Shown here: piece by piece, positions 9,517-18,275 of the stretch
How positions within the stretch are numbered: position 1 is the stretch's first letter
How the letters are laid out: each line of letters starts with the position of its first letter
Source of the DNA: Halanaerobiaceae bacterium
Lineage (GTDB): Bacteria > Bacillota > Halanaerobiia > Halanaerobiales > Halarsenatibacteraceae
Length of the DNA stretch: 41,214 nt
NCBI GenBank assembly: GCA_007134885.1
Contig: SLJX01000106.1
Span: 1-41,214, forward strand
Direction of reading: 5' to 3'
Notes under the pieces: generated by a model
Database searches by the model: none
What the model saw: only the letters and a program-made list of their open reading frames with translations
What the model was told of the DNA's origin: nothing
Program-made: the position numbers and the translations under genes

Positions 9517-10728
9517 GTGACTGACGAACAGGATCCCAGAATTGAAATCTACAGCCTGGAGTGGTGTCCCTACTGTCAGAAGGCCAAAAATTATTTTAAA
9601 AGCAAGGGATTCAGCTATCAGGAATATGATATCGGAAATAAAGATACCAAAGCTGAAATGGAGGAAAGAACCGGAGGAGCTAAAACCGTACCCCAGATTT
9701 TTATTAATGATAGGTTGATTGGCGGTTATGATGATCTGATAGACAAAAAACATACGGGAGAATTATATCAGATTGCCGGGTTTGCTGCTGAGGCCAAAGT
9801 ATATGAGAAACACTGGGATTTAATTATCATTGGCGCCGGGCCGGCGGGTTTAAATGCTGGACTCTATGGAGCCCGTAAGGGACTGGATGTTTTGATTGTG
9901 GCAAAGGCTCTGGGCGGCCAGATGCTGGAAACAGGAGAGATAGATAATTATCTGGGACTGCCCGGGGTGGAAGGAGCTGATATGATGGAGGCTTTCTGGC
10001 GTCATGTTAGTAATTATGATGTCATCATGGAACTGGGAGAAGAGATTACTGCTGTGGAAAAGACTGAAGAGGGTTTTCAGGTTCAGACGAAAAGTGGCGG
10101 GGAAATAAGTGGCAGTTCTCTGATTATAGCCAGCGGCACCACAAATCGAAAATTAGATGTTCCCGGAGAGAAGGAATTTAATGGCCTGGGGGTACATTAC
10201 TGTGCCACCTGTGACGGACACCTCTATGCCGGAGAGAAAGTGGCTGTTATTGGTGGTGGAAATTCTGGTCTGGAAGCAGCTCTGGATTTAGCCCGGCTGG
10301 ACTGTGAAATTTACCTGGTGGAGTTTCTTGATCATCTAACCGGGGATAAGGTGCTGGCGGACAGGGTAAGAGAAAATGACAGCATTGAAGTATATACTTC
10401 TTATGGGGTGAATAAAATAGACGGCCATAATAAAGTGGAAAGTCTGAGGCTGAAACATGCTGAAAATGGTGAGAAGCTGGACCTGGAGATTGCTGCTGTT
10501 TTTATAGAAATTGGTCTGATTCCTAATAATGACTTTGTGGAAGATATGATTGTGGTTAATGACCTGGGTGAAATAAAAATAAATAACAAAAATGAAACCA
10601 GTCTGGAAGGCATCTGGGCTGCCGGAGATGTTACCAGTATTATGGATAAACAGGTTATTGTCGCTGCTGCCGAGGGGGCTAAGGCCGCCCTAAGGGTAAA
10701 CGAATCTCTTGGCTTGTTATCCAGGTGA
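9517..10728 (+). CDS. Glutaredoxin / AhpF-TrxR-type flavoprotein disulfide reductase fusion
   Basis: This 403-residue cytoplasmic protein has two parts. Residues 7-85 are a glutaredoxin domain with active site CPYC (17-20) and the cis-proline stretch TVPQIFIN. Residues 100-403 are a thioredoxin-reductase fold with FAD motif GAGPAG (106-111), redox pair CATC (229-232), pyridine-nucleotide motif GGGNSG (246-251) and the second FAD motif GIWAAGDV. After GGGNSG it reads VEFLDHLTGDKVLADRV, like the NADH-dependent AhpF, and lacks the HRR-type NADPH motif of classical TrxB. The likely role is to pass electrons from NAD(P)H through the flavin and CATC pair to its own glutaredoxin domain. GTG start with AGAGGTGAGG upstream. 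The partner peroxiredoxin is not in the window. Confidence 0.88.
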   Translation: MTDEQDPRIEIYSLEWCPYCQKAKNYFKSKGFSYQEYDIGNKDTKAEMEERTGGAKTVPQIFINDRLIGGYDDLIDKKHTGELYQIAGFAAEAKVYEKHWDLIIIGAGPAGLNAGLYGARKGLDVLIVAKALGGQMLETGEIDNYLGLPGVEGADMMEAFWRHVSNYDVIMELGEEITAVEKTEEGFQVQTKSGGEISGSSLIIASGTTNRKLDVPGEKEFNGLGVHYCATCDGHLYAGEKVAVIGGGNSGLEAALDLARLDCEIYLVEFLDHLTGDKVLADRVRENDSIEVYTSYGVNKIDGHNKVESLRLKHAENGEKLDLEIAAVFIEIGLIPNNDFVEDMIVVNDLGEIKINNKNETSLEGIWAAGDVTSIMDKQVIVAAAEGAKAALRVNESLGLLSR

Positions 10729-10735
10729 ATTTACC

Positions 10736-11515
10736 ATGAAAAAGGTTAAACTAAGATTTTATGGATCTCTTAGAGATTTTTTGTCCGAAGAACATTTTGC
10801 CGGCAATTTGCCCGGACAATCCAGGTTTTTTATCTACGAATTTCAGGGGAGGCAGACCACCCGGGATATAATAGAAGCCCAGGGGGTGCCCCATACAGCT
10901 GTAGATTTGATTTTGATCAAAGGAAAACCGGTTGATTTTAGCTATTTGGTGCAGCCAGGAGAATACCTCAGTATTTATCCGGCCTGGCGTAATTTGAAAC
11001 TATCCCCTCAAGATAAATTAATACCCGGACTGCCGGGGGAAATCAAATTTGTGCTGGATGCCCATCTGGGAAAACTTGCTTCTTACCTGAGAATGCTGGG
11101 CTTTGATACCCTTTACCGCAATGACTTTGACGATTCGGAACTGGCCCGTCTTGCCGATGAAACATCCCGGATTCTTTTAACCCGTGATAGGGGTTTATTG
11201 ATGCGGCATCAGGTAAGACTGGCCTATTTTATCCGTTCGGATTATCCTGCAGTCCAGCTGGAAGAAGTGCTGGAAAGATTTGAGCTACTGGAAAGGATCC
11301 CGGAAAACAGGCGCTGTCCGGTCTGCAATAGGGCACTGGAAAAAGTCTCCAAGCAGGAAATCCTGGATCGACTGGAACCACTCACTAAAAAATATTATCA
11401 GAAGTTCAGCAAATGCCCGGATTGTAACAAAATTTACTGGCAGGGAAGTCATTACAAACAATTAGAAGAACTGCTGCAAAAAATAAAGAAAAAAATTAAA
11501 TTTATTAGTAAATAA
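10736..11515 (+). CDS. Ub-Mut7-C family protein: ubiquitin/ThiS-like fold fused to Mut7-C PIN-type RNase domain
   Basis: 259 residues. Residues 1-85 resemble the ubiquitin-like Mut7-C leader (MKKVKLRFYGSLRDF ... GEYLSIYPAW). Residues 104-230 are a Mut7-C domain: FVLDAHLGKLASYLRMLGFDT with putative acidic catalytic residue D108, ILLTRDRGLLM, then a zinc ribbon with CPVC (194-197) and CPDC (227-230). Mut7-C proteins are predicted PIN-like nucleases; the target RNA is unknown. The ATG at 10736 is preferred over the track start at 10709 because AGGTGA lies 7 bases upstream and the family begins here. It follows the flavoprotein gene by 7 bp and is probably co-transcribed with it. The tail is lysine-rich. 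Confidence 0.82.
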   Translation: MKKVKLRFYGSLRDFLSEEHFAGNLPGQSRFFIYEFQGRQTTRDIIEAQGVPHTAVDLILIKGKPVDFSYLVQPGEYLSIYPAWRNLKLSPQDKLIPGLPGEIKFVLDAHLGKLASYLRMLGFDTLYRNDFDDSELARLADETSRILLTRDRGLLMRHQVRLAYFIRSDYPAVQLEEVLERFELLERIPENRRCPVCNRALEKVSKQEILDRLEPLTKKYYQKFSKCPDCNKIYWQGSHYKQLEELLQKIKKKIKFISK

Positions 11516-11874
11516 AAAAAGGAATTTGCAAGTTTATATCTAATTAAATGAGTACAGGTTAAAATCATGATTAGTTTGTGCTCGGAATCATTTTATCCTG
11601 TTCTGTCTGGCAGGCCGGGCAAAACAGTGATATACAAATTAATAAGTTAATTGTCAAAATATTAGATATTTATAGCTTCAACAAAACTTGGGCTGGAAGG
11701 AGGGATTTACTGGAGATAGAGGTATAATTTTACAGGATTCCAGATTGGATTAAGCAAAACAGAAAAGCAGTGAAGGCAATGGTTATTCTTCATTATTTGG
11801 GAGTGGTGAAGAAAAAATTTTGTTCACCTGATAATCATGATTAATTTTATTAACTTTCTGGGAGGGTAAATAAT
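11516..11874. other. Leader/intergenic region upstream of the methyltransferase operon (359 bp)
   Basis: No gene was found. The 12-bp palindrome TAATCATGATTA lies at 11832-11843, 32 bp before the corrinoid gene, and its core AATCATGATT recurs at 11563-11572. A TATAAT lies at 11723-11728 but without a fitting -35. Short frames (27 aa from 11567, 21 aa from 11779) lack good ribosome-binding sites. No -24/-12 (sigma-54) element could be fitted. Confidence 0.4.
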
Positions 11875-12513
11875 ATGGTAGATTTTGAAAAGTTAAGCAA
11901 CAGTGTAATTAAAGGTAATAGAGAAGAGGTAGTGGAATTAACTCAGGAGGCAGTTGATGAAGGGGTTAAGCCGAATGAGATTATCAATCAGGGTTTAATC
12001 AACGGCATGAATGTGGTGGGTAAAAGGTTTAAAGCCGGCGACATGTTTGTACCTGAGGTACTTATGGCAGCCAAAGCTATGAAGGGCGGCATGGAGATAG
12101 TTCAGCCCCTGCTGGTTGAAGGAGAAAGGGAAGAGGCCGGCAGGGTTTTACTGGGTACGGTAGCCGGAGACTTGCATGATATCGGCAAGAACCTGGTAGG
12201 TATGATGATGGAGAGCGGCGGACTGGAGGTTACCGACCTCGGCACCGATGTCGAGGCCGATGAATTTGTGGAGAACATCAGGGAGGTCAAGCCCCATGTG
12301 CTGGGCATGAGTGCTCTGCTGACCACCACCATGCTGGAGATGAAGGATGTTATAGAGGTTCTGGAGGAAGAGGGCTTGAGAGATGATGTTAAGGTAATCG
12401 TTGGAGGAGCCCCGGTTACCAAGGAGTTTGCTGATGAGATTGGAGCAGACGGCTGGGCGCCGGATGCTGCTTCAGCCAAGGATCTTGCCTTTGAACTTCT
12501 GGAAGATAAATAG
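11875..12513 (+). CDS. Methyltransferase corrinoid protein (MttC/MtgC-like), copy 1
   Basis: This 212-residue cytoplasmic protein carries a corrinoid cofactor and shuttles the methyl group from an MttB-type enzyme to an MtgA-type methyltransferase. Residues 1-90 form the helical cap domain. Residues 90-212 form the B12-binding Rossmann domain with D-x-H-x-x-G (DLHDIG, residues 99-104; His101 is the expected lower cobalt ligand), SALLTTTM and VGGAPV. GGGAGGG precedes the ATG. It stands directly before an MttB gene. A second copy at 14033 differs at only four residues (here L92, N134, V138, A205). The substrate class (betaine versus methylamine) cannot be read from the sequence. The gene ends in TAG, with TGA one codon further on. 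Confidence 0.93.
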   Translation: MVDFEKLSNSVIKGNREEVVELTQEAVDEGVKPNEIINQGLINGMNVVGKRFKAGDMFVPEVLMAAKAMKGGMEIVQPLLVEGEREEAGRVLLGTVAGDLHDIGKNLVGMMMESGGLEVTDLGTDVEADEFVENIREVKPHVLGMSALLTTTMLEMKDVIEVLEEEGLRDDVKVIVGGAPVTKEFADEIGADGWAPDAASAKDLAFELLEDK

Positions 12514-12534
12514 GTTTGAGGAGGGGTACTAATA

Positions 12535-14031
12535 ATGAGCAAATATGTAAGGGCTCGTAATAATGTTAATGCTTCGGTCTATTTCCAGTCTCTAACCGAT
12601 GATGAATGCCGGGAGATTTATCTGGCAGCTCTCGAAGTTTTGGAGAGAACCGGTGTCAAACTTTTTTCTGAAGAAGCCCGCAGCATTTTAAAGGAAGCAG
12701 GTGGTTATGAAGAAGAGGACGGTCTTATTAAGATTCCCATTGGTTTATGCCAGTGGGCCGTGGATGCTGCTCCTTCCAAAATTGTTCTCTATGACCAGGA
12801 GGGAAATCCTGCCCTGGACCTTCACGACAATAATACTTATTATGGTCCGGGACCGACAAATACCTATCACCGGGACCCCTATACCGGGGAACGCCGCCGG
12901 CCGGTAGTTCAGGATAACCGAAATGCGGCTAAAGTATGTGACGCCCTGGAATATATTGATTATGTTATGGACCTGGGAACTCCCACCGATGTTACCGATA
13001 ATATTGCTGATATTCACGCCTTTAAGGCCATGATAGAAAATACTAATATGCCCATTGTTCACTGGGGCTTTGATATTGAGCAGTATGAAGATATGATTGA
13101 CATGGCAGCAGTTATTGCCGGTTCACTGGAAGAACTGCAGAAGAAACCCTTCTTTTTCCTCTATTCCGAACCAACTTCTCCCCTGCTGCATTCCCGGGAG
13201 GCCATTGAGAAGGTAATTCTGGCTGCCCGGAAAAAGATTCCTATTGTCTATACACCCTGTGTAATTTCTGGAGCTACCACACCTGCAACTCTGGCCGGCA
13301 CCCTGGTGCAGGGGATTGCCGAGAGTATTGCCGGAATTACCCTGGCTCAGTTGATCAGAAGAGGTCAACCCATAATAATGGGTGGGGTTTATGGCATCAT
13401 GGATATGAATACCACCATCTACAGTTATGGCAGTCCGGAATTTAACGCCCTGCAGGCGGGAGTTGCTCAGGTTTCAACCCACATGGGTATCCCGGTTTTT
13501 GGGACAGCTGGCTGTACTGACTCCCATACCATCGATGAACAGGCTGCCGCTGAGGCCGCCATGAGCATCCTGACAGCCGCTCAATCAGGAGCCAACCTGG
13601 TTCATGACTGCGGTTATATCAGTTCCGGTCAGTGCGGTTCCCTGGAGCAACTGGTAATGGATGACGAGATTATCGGTATGGTAAAAAGGATTATGCGAGG
13701 AATTGAAGTAACAGATGAAACCCTGGCAGTAAATGTGGTTAAAGAGGTGGGTCCCGGAGGTCACTTCCTAGGTGAAGATCATACCATGGAGCATTTCAAG
13801 GAACAGACCTGGTTCCCCACTCTGATGAACAGAATGCGCCATGATGGCTGGAAAACCAAGGCTGATGGTTCTAGAATGGCCGATAGAATAAAAGAAAAAC
13901 TCCATGATATTTTAGAAAATCACGAAACTCCTAAACTGCCAGAAGATAAGCAGCAGGCAATAGATGAGATTATGGAACAGGCAGAATCCCGGGAAGCTGA
14001 AAGAGACAAGAAAAAGAAGGAGGACAAATAA
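12535..14031 (+). CDS. MttB-family amine:corrinoid methyltransferase, non-pyrrolysine type, copy 1
   Basis: This 498-residue TIM-barrel methyltransferase of the trimethylamine methyltransferase (MttB) family should transfer a methyl group from a quaternary or tertiary amine to the adjacent corrinoid protein. Family blocks include ALEVLERTGVKLFSEEA near the start, FYSEPTSPLLHS-like text near 205, GGVYGIMDMNTTIYSYGSPE near 283 and VGPGGHFLGEDHT near 405. No internal amber codon is present, so it belongs with the non-Pyl members such as MtgB (glycine betaine), MtcB (carnitine) and MtpB (proline betaine). Betaine is a reasonable substrate guess in a halophile but is not proven. A lysine/glutamate-rich tail (residues about 475-498) overlies the ribosome-binding site of the next gene. 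Confidence 0.92.
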   Translation: MSKYVRARNNVNASVYFQSLTDDECREIYLAALEVLERTGVKLFSEEARSILKEAGGYEEEDGLIKIPIGLCQWAVDAAPSKIVLYDQEGNPALDLHDNNTYYGPGPTNTYHRDPYTGERRRPVVQDNRNAAKVCDALEYIDYVMDLGTPTDVTDNIADIHAFKAMIENTNMPIVHWGFDIEQYEDMIDMAAVIAGSLEELQKKPFFFLYSEPTSPLLHSREAIEKVILAARKKIPIVYTPCVISGATTPATLAGTLVQGIAESIAGITLAQLIRRGQPIIMGGVYGIMDMNTTIYSYGSPEFNALQAGVAQVSTHMGIPVFGTAGCTDSHTIDEQAAAEAAMSILTAAQSGANLVHDCGYISSGQCGSLEQLVMDDEIIGMVKRIMRGIEVTDETLAVNVVKEVGPGGHFLGEDHTMEHFKEQTWFPTLMNRMRHDGWKTKADGSRMADRIKEKLHDILENHETPKLPEDKQQAIDEIMEQAESREAERDKKKKEDK

Positions 14032-14032
14032 T

Positions 14033-14671
14033 ATGGTAGATTTTGAAAAGTTAAGCAACAGTGTAATTAAAGGTAATAGAGAAGAGGTAGTGGAATTAAC
14101 TCAGGAGGCAGTTGATGAGGGAGTTAAGCCGAATGAGATTATCAATCAGGGTTTAATCAACGGCATGAATGTGGTGGGTAAAAGGTTTAAAGCCGGAGAT
14201 ATGTTTGTACCTGAGGTGCTTATGGCAGCCAAGGCCATGAAAGGCGGCATGGAAATAGTTCAGCCCCTGCTGGTTGAAGGAGAAAGGGAAGAAGCCGGCA
14301 GAGTGGTACTGGGCACGGTAGCCGGAGATCTGCATGATATTGGCAAGAACCTGGTAGGCATGATGATGGAAAGCGGCGGATTGGAGGTTACCGACCTCGG
14401 TACCGACGTAGAAGCAGATGAATTTGTGGAGAGCATCAGGGAGTTTAAGCCCCATGTGCTGGGCATGAGCGCTCTACTGACCACCACCATGCTGGAGATG
14501 AAGGATGTTATAGAGGTTCTGGAGGAAGAGGGCTTGAGAGATGATGTTAAGGTAATAGTAGGAGGAGCCCCGGTTACCAAGGAGTTTGCCGATGAGATTG
14601 GAGCAGACGGCTGGGCGCCGGATGCTGCTTCAGCCAAGGACCTTGTCTTTGAACTTCTGGAAGATAAATAG
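14033..14671 (+). CDS. Methyltransferase corrinoid protein (MttC/MtgC-like), copy 2
   Basis: 212 residues, same size and motifs as copy 1 (DLHDIG, SALLTTTM, VGGAPV), with V92, S134, F138 and V205 as the only replacements. At DNA level the first 90 or so bases and a long 3' stretch are identical, while the middle carries scattered, mostly synonymous changes. Similarity runs from just before the start codon to just past the stop codon and ends in the flanks. The ATG at 14033 is chosen over the track start at 13964 because AAGGAGG (14017-14023) lies 9 bases upstream and the copy-1 start agrees. It starts one base after the stop of MttB copy 1. TAG stop, with an in-frame TGA seven codons later. 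Confidence 0.93.
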   Translation: MVDFEKLSNSVIKGNREEVVELTQEAVDEGVKPNEIINQGLINGMNVVGKRFKAGDMFVPEVLMAAKAMKGGMEIVQPLLVEGEREEAGRVVLGTVAGDLHDIGKNLVGMMMESGGLEVTDLGTDVEADEFVESIREFKPHVLGMSALLTTTMLEMKDVIEVLEEEGLRDDVKVIVGGAPVTKEFADEIGADGWAPDAASAKDLVFELLEDK

Positions 14672-14688
14672 GTCAGGGGGGTTAAATT

Positions 14689-16137
14689 ATGAAAAGCAGT
14701 TATAAAGTAAATGCAGGAACTGTTCTAGAGGTTCTTTCTGAAGATCAGATAAAAAAGATCCTGGAAGCCTCCATGGAAATTCTGGAGAGCACCGGCGTTG
14801 TCTATCATGATGAAGAAGCTATTGAAATCATGAAAAATGCCGGCTGTTTTGTCGAGGATAACAGGGTCAGGATACCGGCCCGGCTGGTGGATCAGGCCAT
14901 AACAACAGCTCCCAGCAAGGTAACTCTCAGCAACAGCCGGACCCGGGAGAGGGTTATGGAATTGACCGGCAATAATGCTTATTTTGGTACCGGTTCTGAT
15001 ACACCGAAATTTATCGATCCCTATACCGGGGATAGAGTAACAGCCAGCAAAGAAACTGTGGCCATGGCGACCAAGACCATAGATGCTCTGGATAATCTGG
15101 ATTTCGTGATGTCACTGGGTATTGTTCAGGATGTACCACAGCCCGTCTATGACCGGCACCAGTTCCAGGCCATGGTTCTTAATACCTCCAAACCGATAGT
15201 TATTACTGCTAATGATGTGGCCGGCTACGCTGATATAATTGAAATGTGTGAAGCAGTTGTGGGCGGAGAAGAAGAATTGAGAAGTAATCCCTTCATGACG
15301 CTCTATGCCGAACCGATTTCTCCTCTGCAGCATGCTGAAGATGCAGCCCAGAAGCTGGTACTGGCCGGCAAGAAATCACTGCCGGTGGTCTATACACCCT
15401 GTATTATGGCCGGTGGAACCGTACCGGCTACCTTAGCCGGTGCAATGGCTACCGGCCTGGCAGAAAGCCTGAGCGGTCTGGTTTTAAATCAGCAGACCAA
15501 TGCCGGCAATCCCTTTATCATGGGTGGTGTTTTTACCATCATGGACATGAACACCACCATTTTCTCCTATGGGGCTCCTGAGTTCGATCTGATGCAGGCT
15601 GGCCTGGCTGATGTTTCTAATTATCTGGATATTCCGATGTTTGGCACCTGTGGCTGCTCCGATTCCAAAATTGTTGATGAGCAGGCTGCCATTGAGGATG
15701 CCCTTTCGATCTTAATTACCGCCCAGTCGGGAGCCAATCTCAATCATGATGTCGGTTATATTGAACACGGCAATGCTGCTTCCCTGGAAAATCTGGTAAT
15801 TTCTGATGAGCTGATCGGTTACGCCCGGCGGATAGTGCGGGGCATTGAGGTCAATGATGATACTCTGGCAACCCATGTAATTGACAGAGTAGGTCCCGGC
15901 GGACATTTCCTGGGCGATGAACACACTATGAAGTACTTCAAAACCGAAACCTGGTATCCGGAACTCTTCCAGCGAGTTTTCTATGACAACTGGGAGATGG
16001 ATGGCGAAAAGACCCTGTTTGACAGGGCCAATGAAAAGGTGAAAGATATCCTGGAAAACTATGAACCTGAACCGCTGCCCGAGGATGTTGTTAAAAGGCT
16101 GGATGAAATTGTGGAACGGGCTGAAAGCAAAATGTAA
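14689..16137 (+). CDS. MttB-family amine:corrinoid methyltransferase, non-pyrrolysine type, copy 2
   Basis: This 482-residue paralogue of the 12535 gene is clearly related along its length but far more diverged than the two corrinoid proteins are from each other. Common blocks are APSKVTL, DPYTGDRV, YAEPISPLQHAEDA, GGVFTIMDMNTTIFSYGAPE and VGPGGHFLGDEHT. It has no in-frame amber. It follows corrinoid copy 2 by 17 bp with GGGGGG as ribosome-binding site. Two methyltransferases with near-identical corrinoid partners suggest two substrates, or successive methyl transfers from one substrate, feeding the same acceptor. No further gene follows for 145 bp. Confidence 0.92.
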   Translation: MKSSYKVNAGTVLEVLSEDQIKKILEASMEILESTGVVYHDEEAIEIMKNAGCFVEDNRVRIPARLVDQAITTAPSKVTLSNSRTRERVMELTGNNAYFGTGSDTPKFIDPYTGDRVTASKETVAMATKTIDALDNLDFVMSLGIVQDVPQPVYDRHQFQAMVLNTSKPIVITANDVAGYADIIEMCEAVVGGEEELRSNPFMTLYAEPISPLQHAEDAAQKLVLAGKKSLPVVYTPCIMAGGTVPATLAGAMATGLAESLSGLVLNQQTNAGNPFIMGGVFTIMDMNTTIFSYGAPEFDLMQAGLADVSNYLDIPMFGTCGCSDSKIVDEQAAIEDALSILITAQSGANLNHDVGYIEHGNAASLENLVISDELIGYARRIVRGIEVNDDTLATHVIDRVGPGGHFLGDEHTMKYFKTETWYPELFQRVFYDNWEMDGEKTLFDRANEKVKDILENYEPEPLPEDVVKRLDEIVERAESKM

Positions 16138-16282
16138 AAATAAATGCAGGAATTGTTCCGGTCAATGTTTAATTAGTTATAGTAGTGTAAAATATAAAGC
16201 ATAAAGCAAAAATCTTGGAGTTAATCTCAGAAATATTGCTGAACTTGATGGTTTCAGTTTTTGAGCCGGAGGAGGCAGGAAG

Positions 16283-18259
16283 ATGGCAGATCTTGCTCTG
16301 GGGATCGATACCGGAGGAACCTTTACCGATGGAGTAGTAATTGATCTTAACAATGAAGAAATAATAACCAGTACAAAAACAGTCACCACCCGGAGTGATT
16401 TAACCCAGGCGATTGGCAATTGTCTGCGAGAATTACTCGCCGTTCCTGAAATAGAAACTGATGACATTAAACTGGTCTCGCTCTCTACCACCCTGGCTAC
16501 CAACGCCATTGTTGAGGGCCAGGGTGCTGAGGTCGGGGCCATCATGATTGGTTTTGATCCTGATGAAGACCTGCCAACCCGCCATCAGCGGGTGGTTAGC
16601 GGTGGCTGTACCATTAAGGGTAAAATTAAAGAGCCGCTGGATGAAAAAGAAGTTCGTCAGGCTGCCAGGGAACTGCGGGAAAAAGTTGATGCCTATGCCA
16701 TCTGTGGTTATCTGGGAATGAGAAATCCTGTCCAGGAAAAAGAGGCAGCCAGGATTGTCACTGAAACCACTGGTTATCCGGTGGTAACTGCCCATCAATT
16801 AAGTTCTGATCTGGGCTTTCAGGAAAGAGTTACAACCGCGGTATTTAATGCCCGGCTGTTACCACTGATTACCGGTTTGATTGATAGCGTTAAAAAAATG
16901 CTGACCGAGAATGAAATTAATGCTCCTCTGATGGTGGTTCGTGGTGATGGCAGCCTAATCAGTGAGCAGGAAGCTCGAACCAGGCCGGTGGAAACATCTT
17001 TATCCGGACCGGCTGCCAGCGTGGTTGGTGCCAGGCAGCTGGCCGATGTTCAGGATGGTATTATTGTTGACATGGGAGGTACTACAACTGATCTGGCTGT
17101 TTTACAGGATGGTTCTCCCCGGATAAATCCCCAGGGAGCCAGGGTTGGCGGCTGGCATACCAGAATTAAAGCTGCCGACATTAGAACCATTGGGCTAGGG
17201 GGTGACAGTCTGGTAAAAGTTTCCTCCGAAGGAGAACTTGATCTCGGCCCTCAACGAGTCTTTCCTTTATCCTGGGCCACAACCAGGTATCCCAATTTGC
17301 TGGAAGAACTTAAGCAGATTGAGCGTTTTGCTCCTTTCCCGTTAACCTATCAACCTGTAAGCGCTCTGGTTCATATCAGAGATCCCGAGAAGTTTTCCCT
17401 TTCCCGCCTGCAGAAAAACATCCTGGAAGTTATCAAGGAAAAACCTCATACTATCTGGAAGCTGGCTAAAAAACTGGAGGTTGATGCTGAACTGCTTCCC
17501 TGGGAGAAACTGGTAGAAACAGGCTGCCTGCACCGGGCTTCTCTAACTCCCACAGATATACTTCACTGGCAGGGAACCTATACTGACTGGAACCGGGAGG
17601 CCGCCGAGCTTGGACTGAAAGTTATGGCAGAGCGTCGAGGTCAGAACCCGGAAGAACTGTCAGAGGATGTTCTTTTTCTGGTCTACTATCGAACTGCACT
17701 TCTGGTGGTAGAAGCAGCGCTGGAGCAGGAAGGGGCTGAGCTGAACTTCTCATCAAGGGAAGTTGAGTATCTGCTTGACAGAATGCTGGTTAATCCTGGT
17801 GGTGAGTTTCTGGATTTAATTCTGAAGCTCAATAAACCCCTTATCGGGGTTGGAGCTCCAGTCCGGGCTTATTTCCCGGAAATTGCCAGAATGCTGGGGG
17901 CTGAACTGAAACTGCCTGAAGCAGCTGAAGTAGCTAATGCTGTGGGAACTGTTATGGGAAAAATAATTGAACGATTAACTATAATAATTAAGCCCGATGA
18001 AGTTGGAGCTGGATATGCAGTTCATACTCCGGAGGAAAGACTTGGTTTTAAGGATCTGGAGGCAGCTCTGGCTGAGGCTGAAAGAATTGGTCGGGAATAT
18101 GCCCTGGAACGAGGCCGGGAGGCCGGAGGTAAGAATTTAGAAATCAATATGGAAAGAGAAGATAAATATGGCAGGCTCTCCTCTTTTCGGGAGGCTGATA
18201 AAATATTCATAGAAACCAGGCTGGAATTTTCAGCAGTTGGTAAACCCTGGACTGCTTAA
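16283..18259 (+). CDS. Hydantoinase A / oxoprolinase-like ASKHA ATPase in a methyltransferase operon
   Basis: This 658-residue cytoplasmic protein of the hydantoinase A/oxoprolinase family has phosphate-binding loops typical of the sugar-kinase/Hsp70/actin fold: GIDTGGTFTD (7-16), LSGPAASVVGA near 240 and IIVDMGGTTTDLAVL near 262. Family members hydrolyse ATP to open lactam or hydantoin rings, and relatives are often found beside MttB genes. Here there is no HyuB partner, so a classical hydantoinase seems unlikely. A role in activating the corrinoid or substrate is an inference from context. The start ATG follows GGAGGAGG. The 3' end lies just upstream of the DUF1638 start, whose ribosome-binding site directly follows the stop codon. 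Confidence 0.8.
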   Translation: MADLALGIDTGGTFTDGVVIDLNNEEIITSTKTVTTRSDLTQAIGNCLRELLAVPEIETDDIKLVSLSTTLATNAIVEGQGAEVGAIMIGFDPDEDLPTRHQRVVSGGCTIKGKIKEPLDEKEVRQAARELREKVDAYAICGYLGMRNPVQEKEAARIVTETTGYPVVTAHQLSSDLGFQERVTTAVFNARLLPLITGLIDSVKKMLTENEINAPLMVVRGDGSLISEQEARTRPVETSLSGPAASVVGARQLADVQDGIIVDMGGTTTDLAVLQDGSPRINPQGARVGGWHTRIKAADIRTIGLGGDSLVKVSSEGELDLGPQRVFPLSWATTRYPNLLEELKQIERFAPFPLTYQPVSALVHIRDPEKFSLSRLQKNILEVIKEKPHTIWKLAKKLEVDAELLPWEKLVETGCLHRASLTPTDILHWQGTYTDWNREAAELGLKVMAERRGQNPEELSEDVLFLVYYRTALLVVEAALEQEGAELNFSSREVEYLLDRMLVNPGGEFLDLILKLNKPLIGVGAPVRAYFPEIARMLGAELKLPEAAEVANAVGTVMGKIIERLTIIIKPDEVGAGYAVHTPEERLGFKDLEAALAEAERIGREYALERGREAGGKNLEINMEREDKYGRLSSFREADKIFIETRLEFSAVGKPWTA

Positions 18260-18275
18260 ACAGGAGGATTTAAAA

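Noticed and set aside
11605-11625. Sigma-54 promoter (TGGCAG ... GGGCAA)
   Set aside because: Spacing between the GG and GC elements is two bases short and the -12 half does not match.
11779-11844. 21-aa leader peptide before corrinoid copy 1
   Set aside because: The AAGG is too close to the ATG, and there is no amino-acid pattern suggesting attenuation.
13964-14032. N-terminal extension of corrinoid copy 2 (track start 13964)
   Set aside because: It lies within the upstream MttB gene. The ATG at 14033 has AAGGAGG and matches copy 1.
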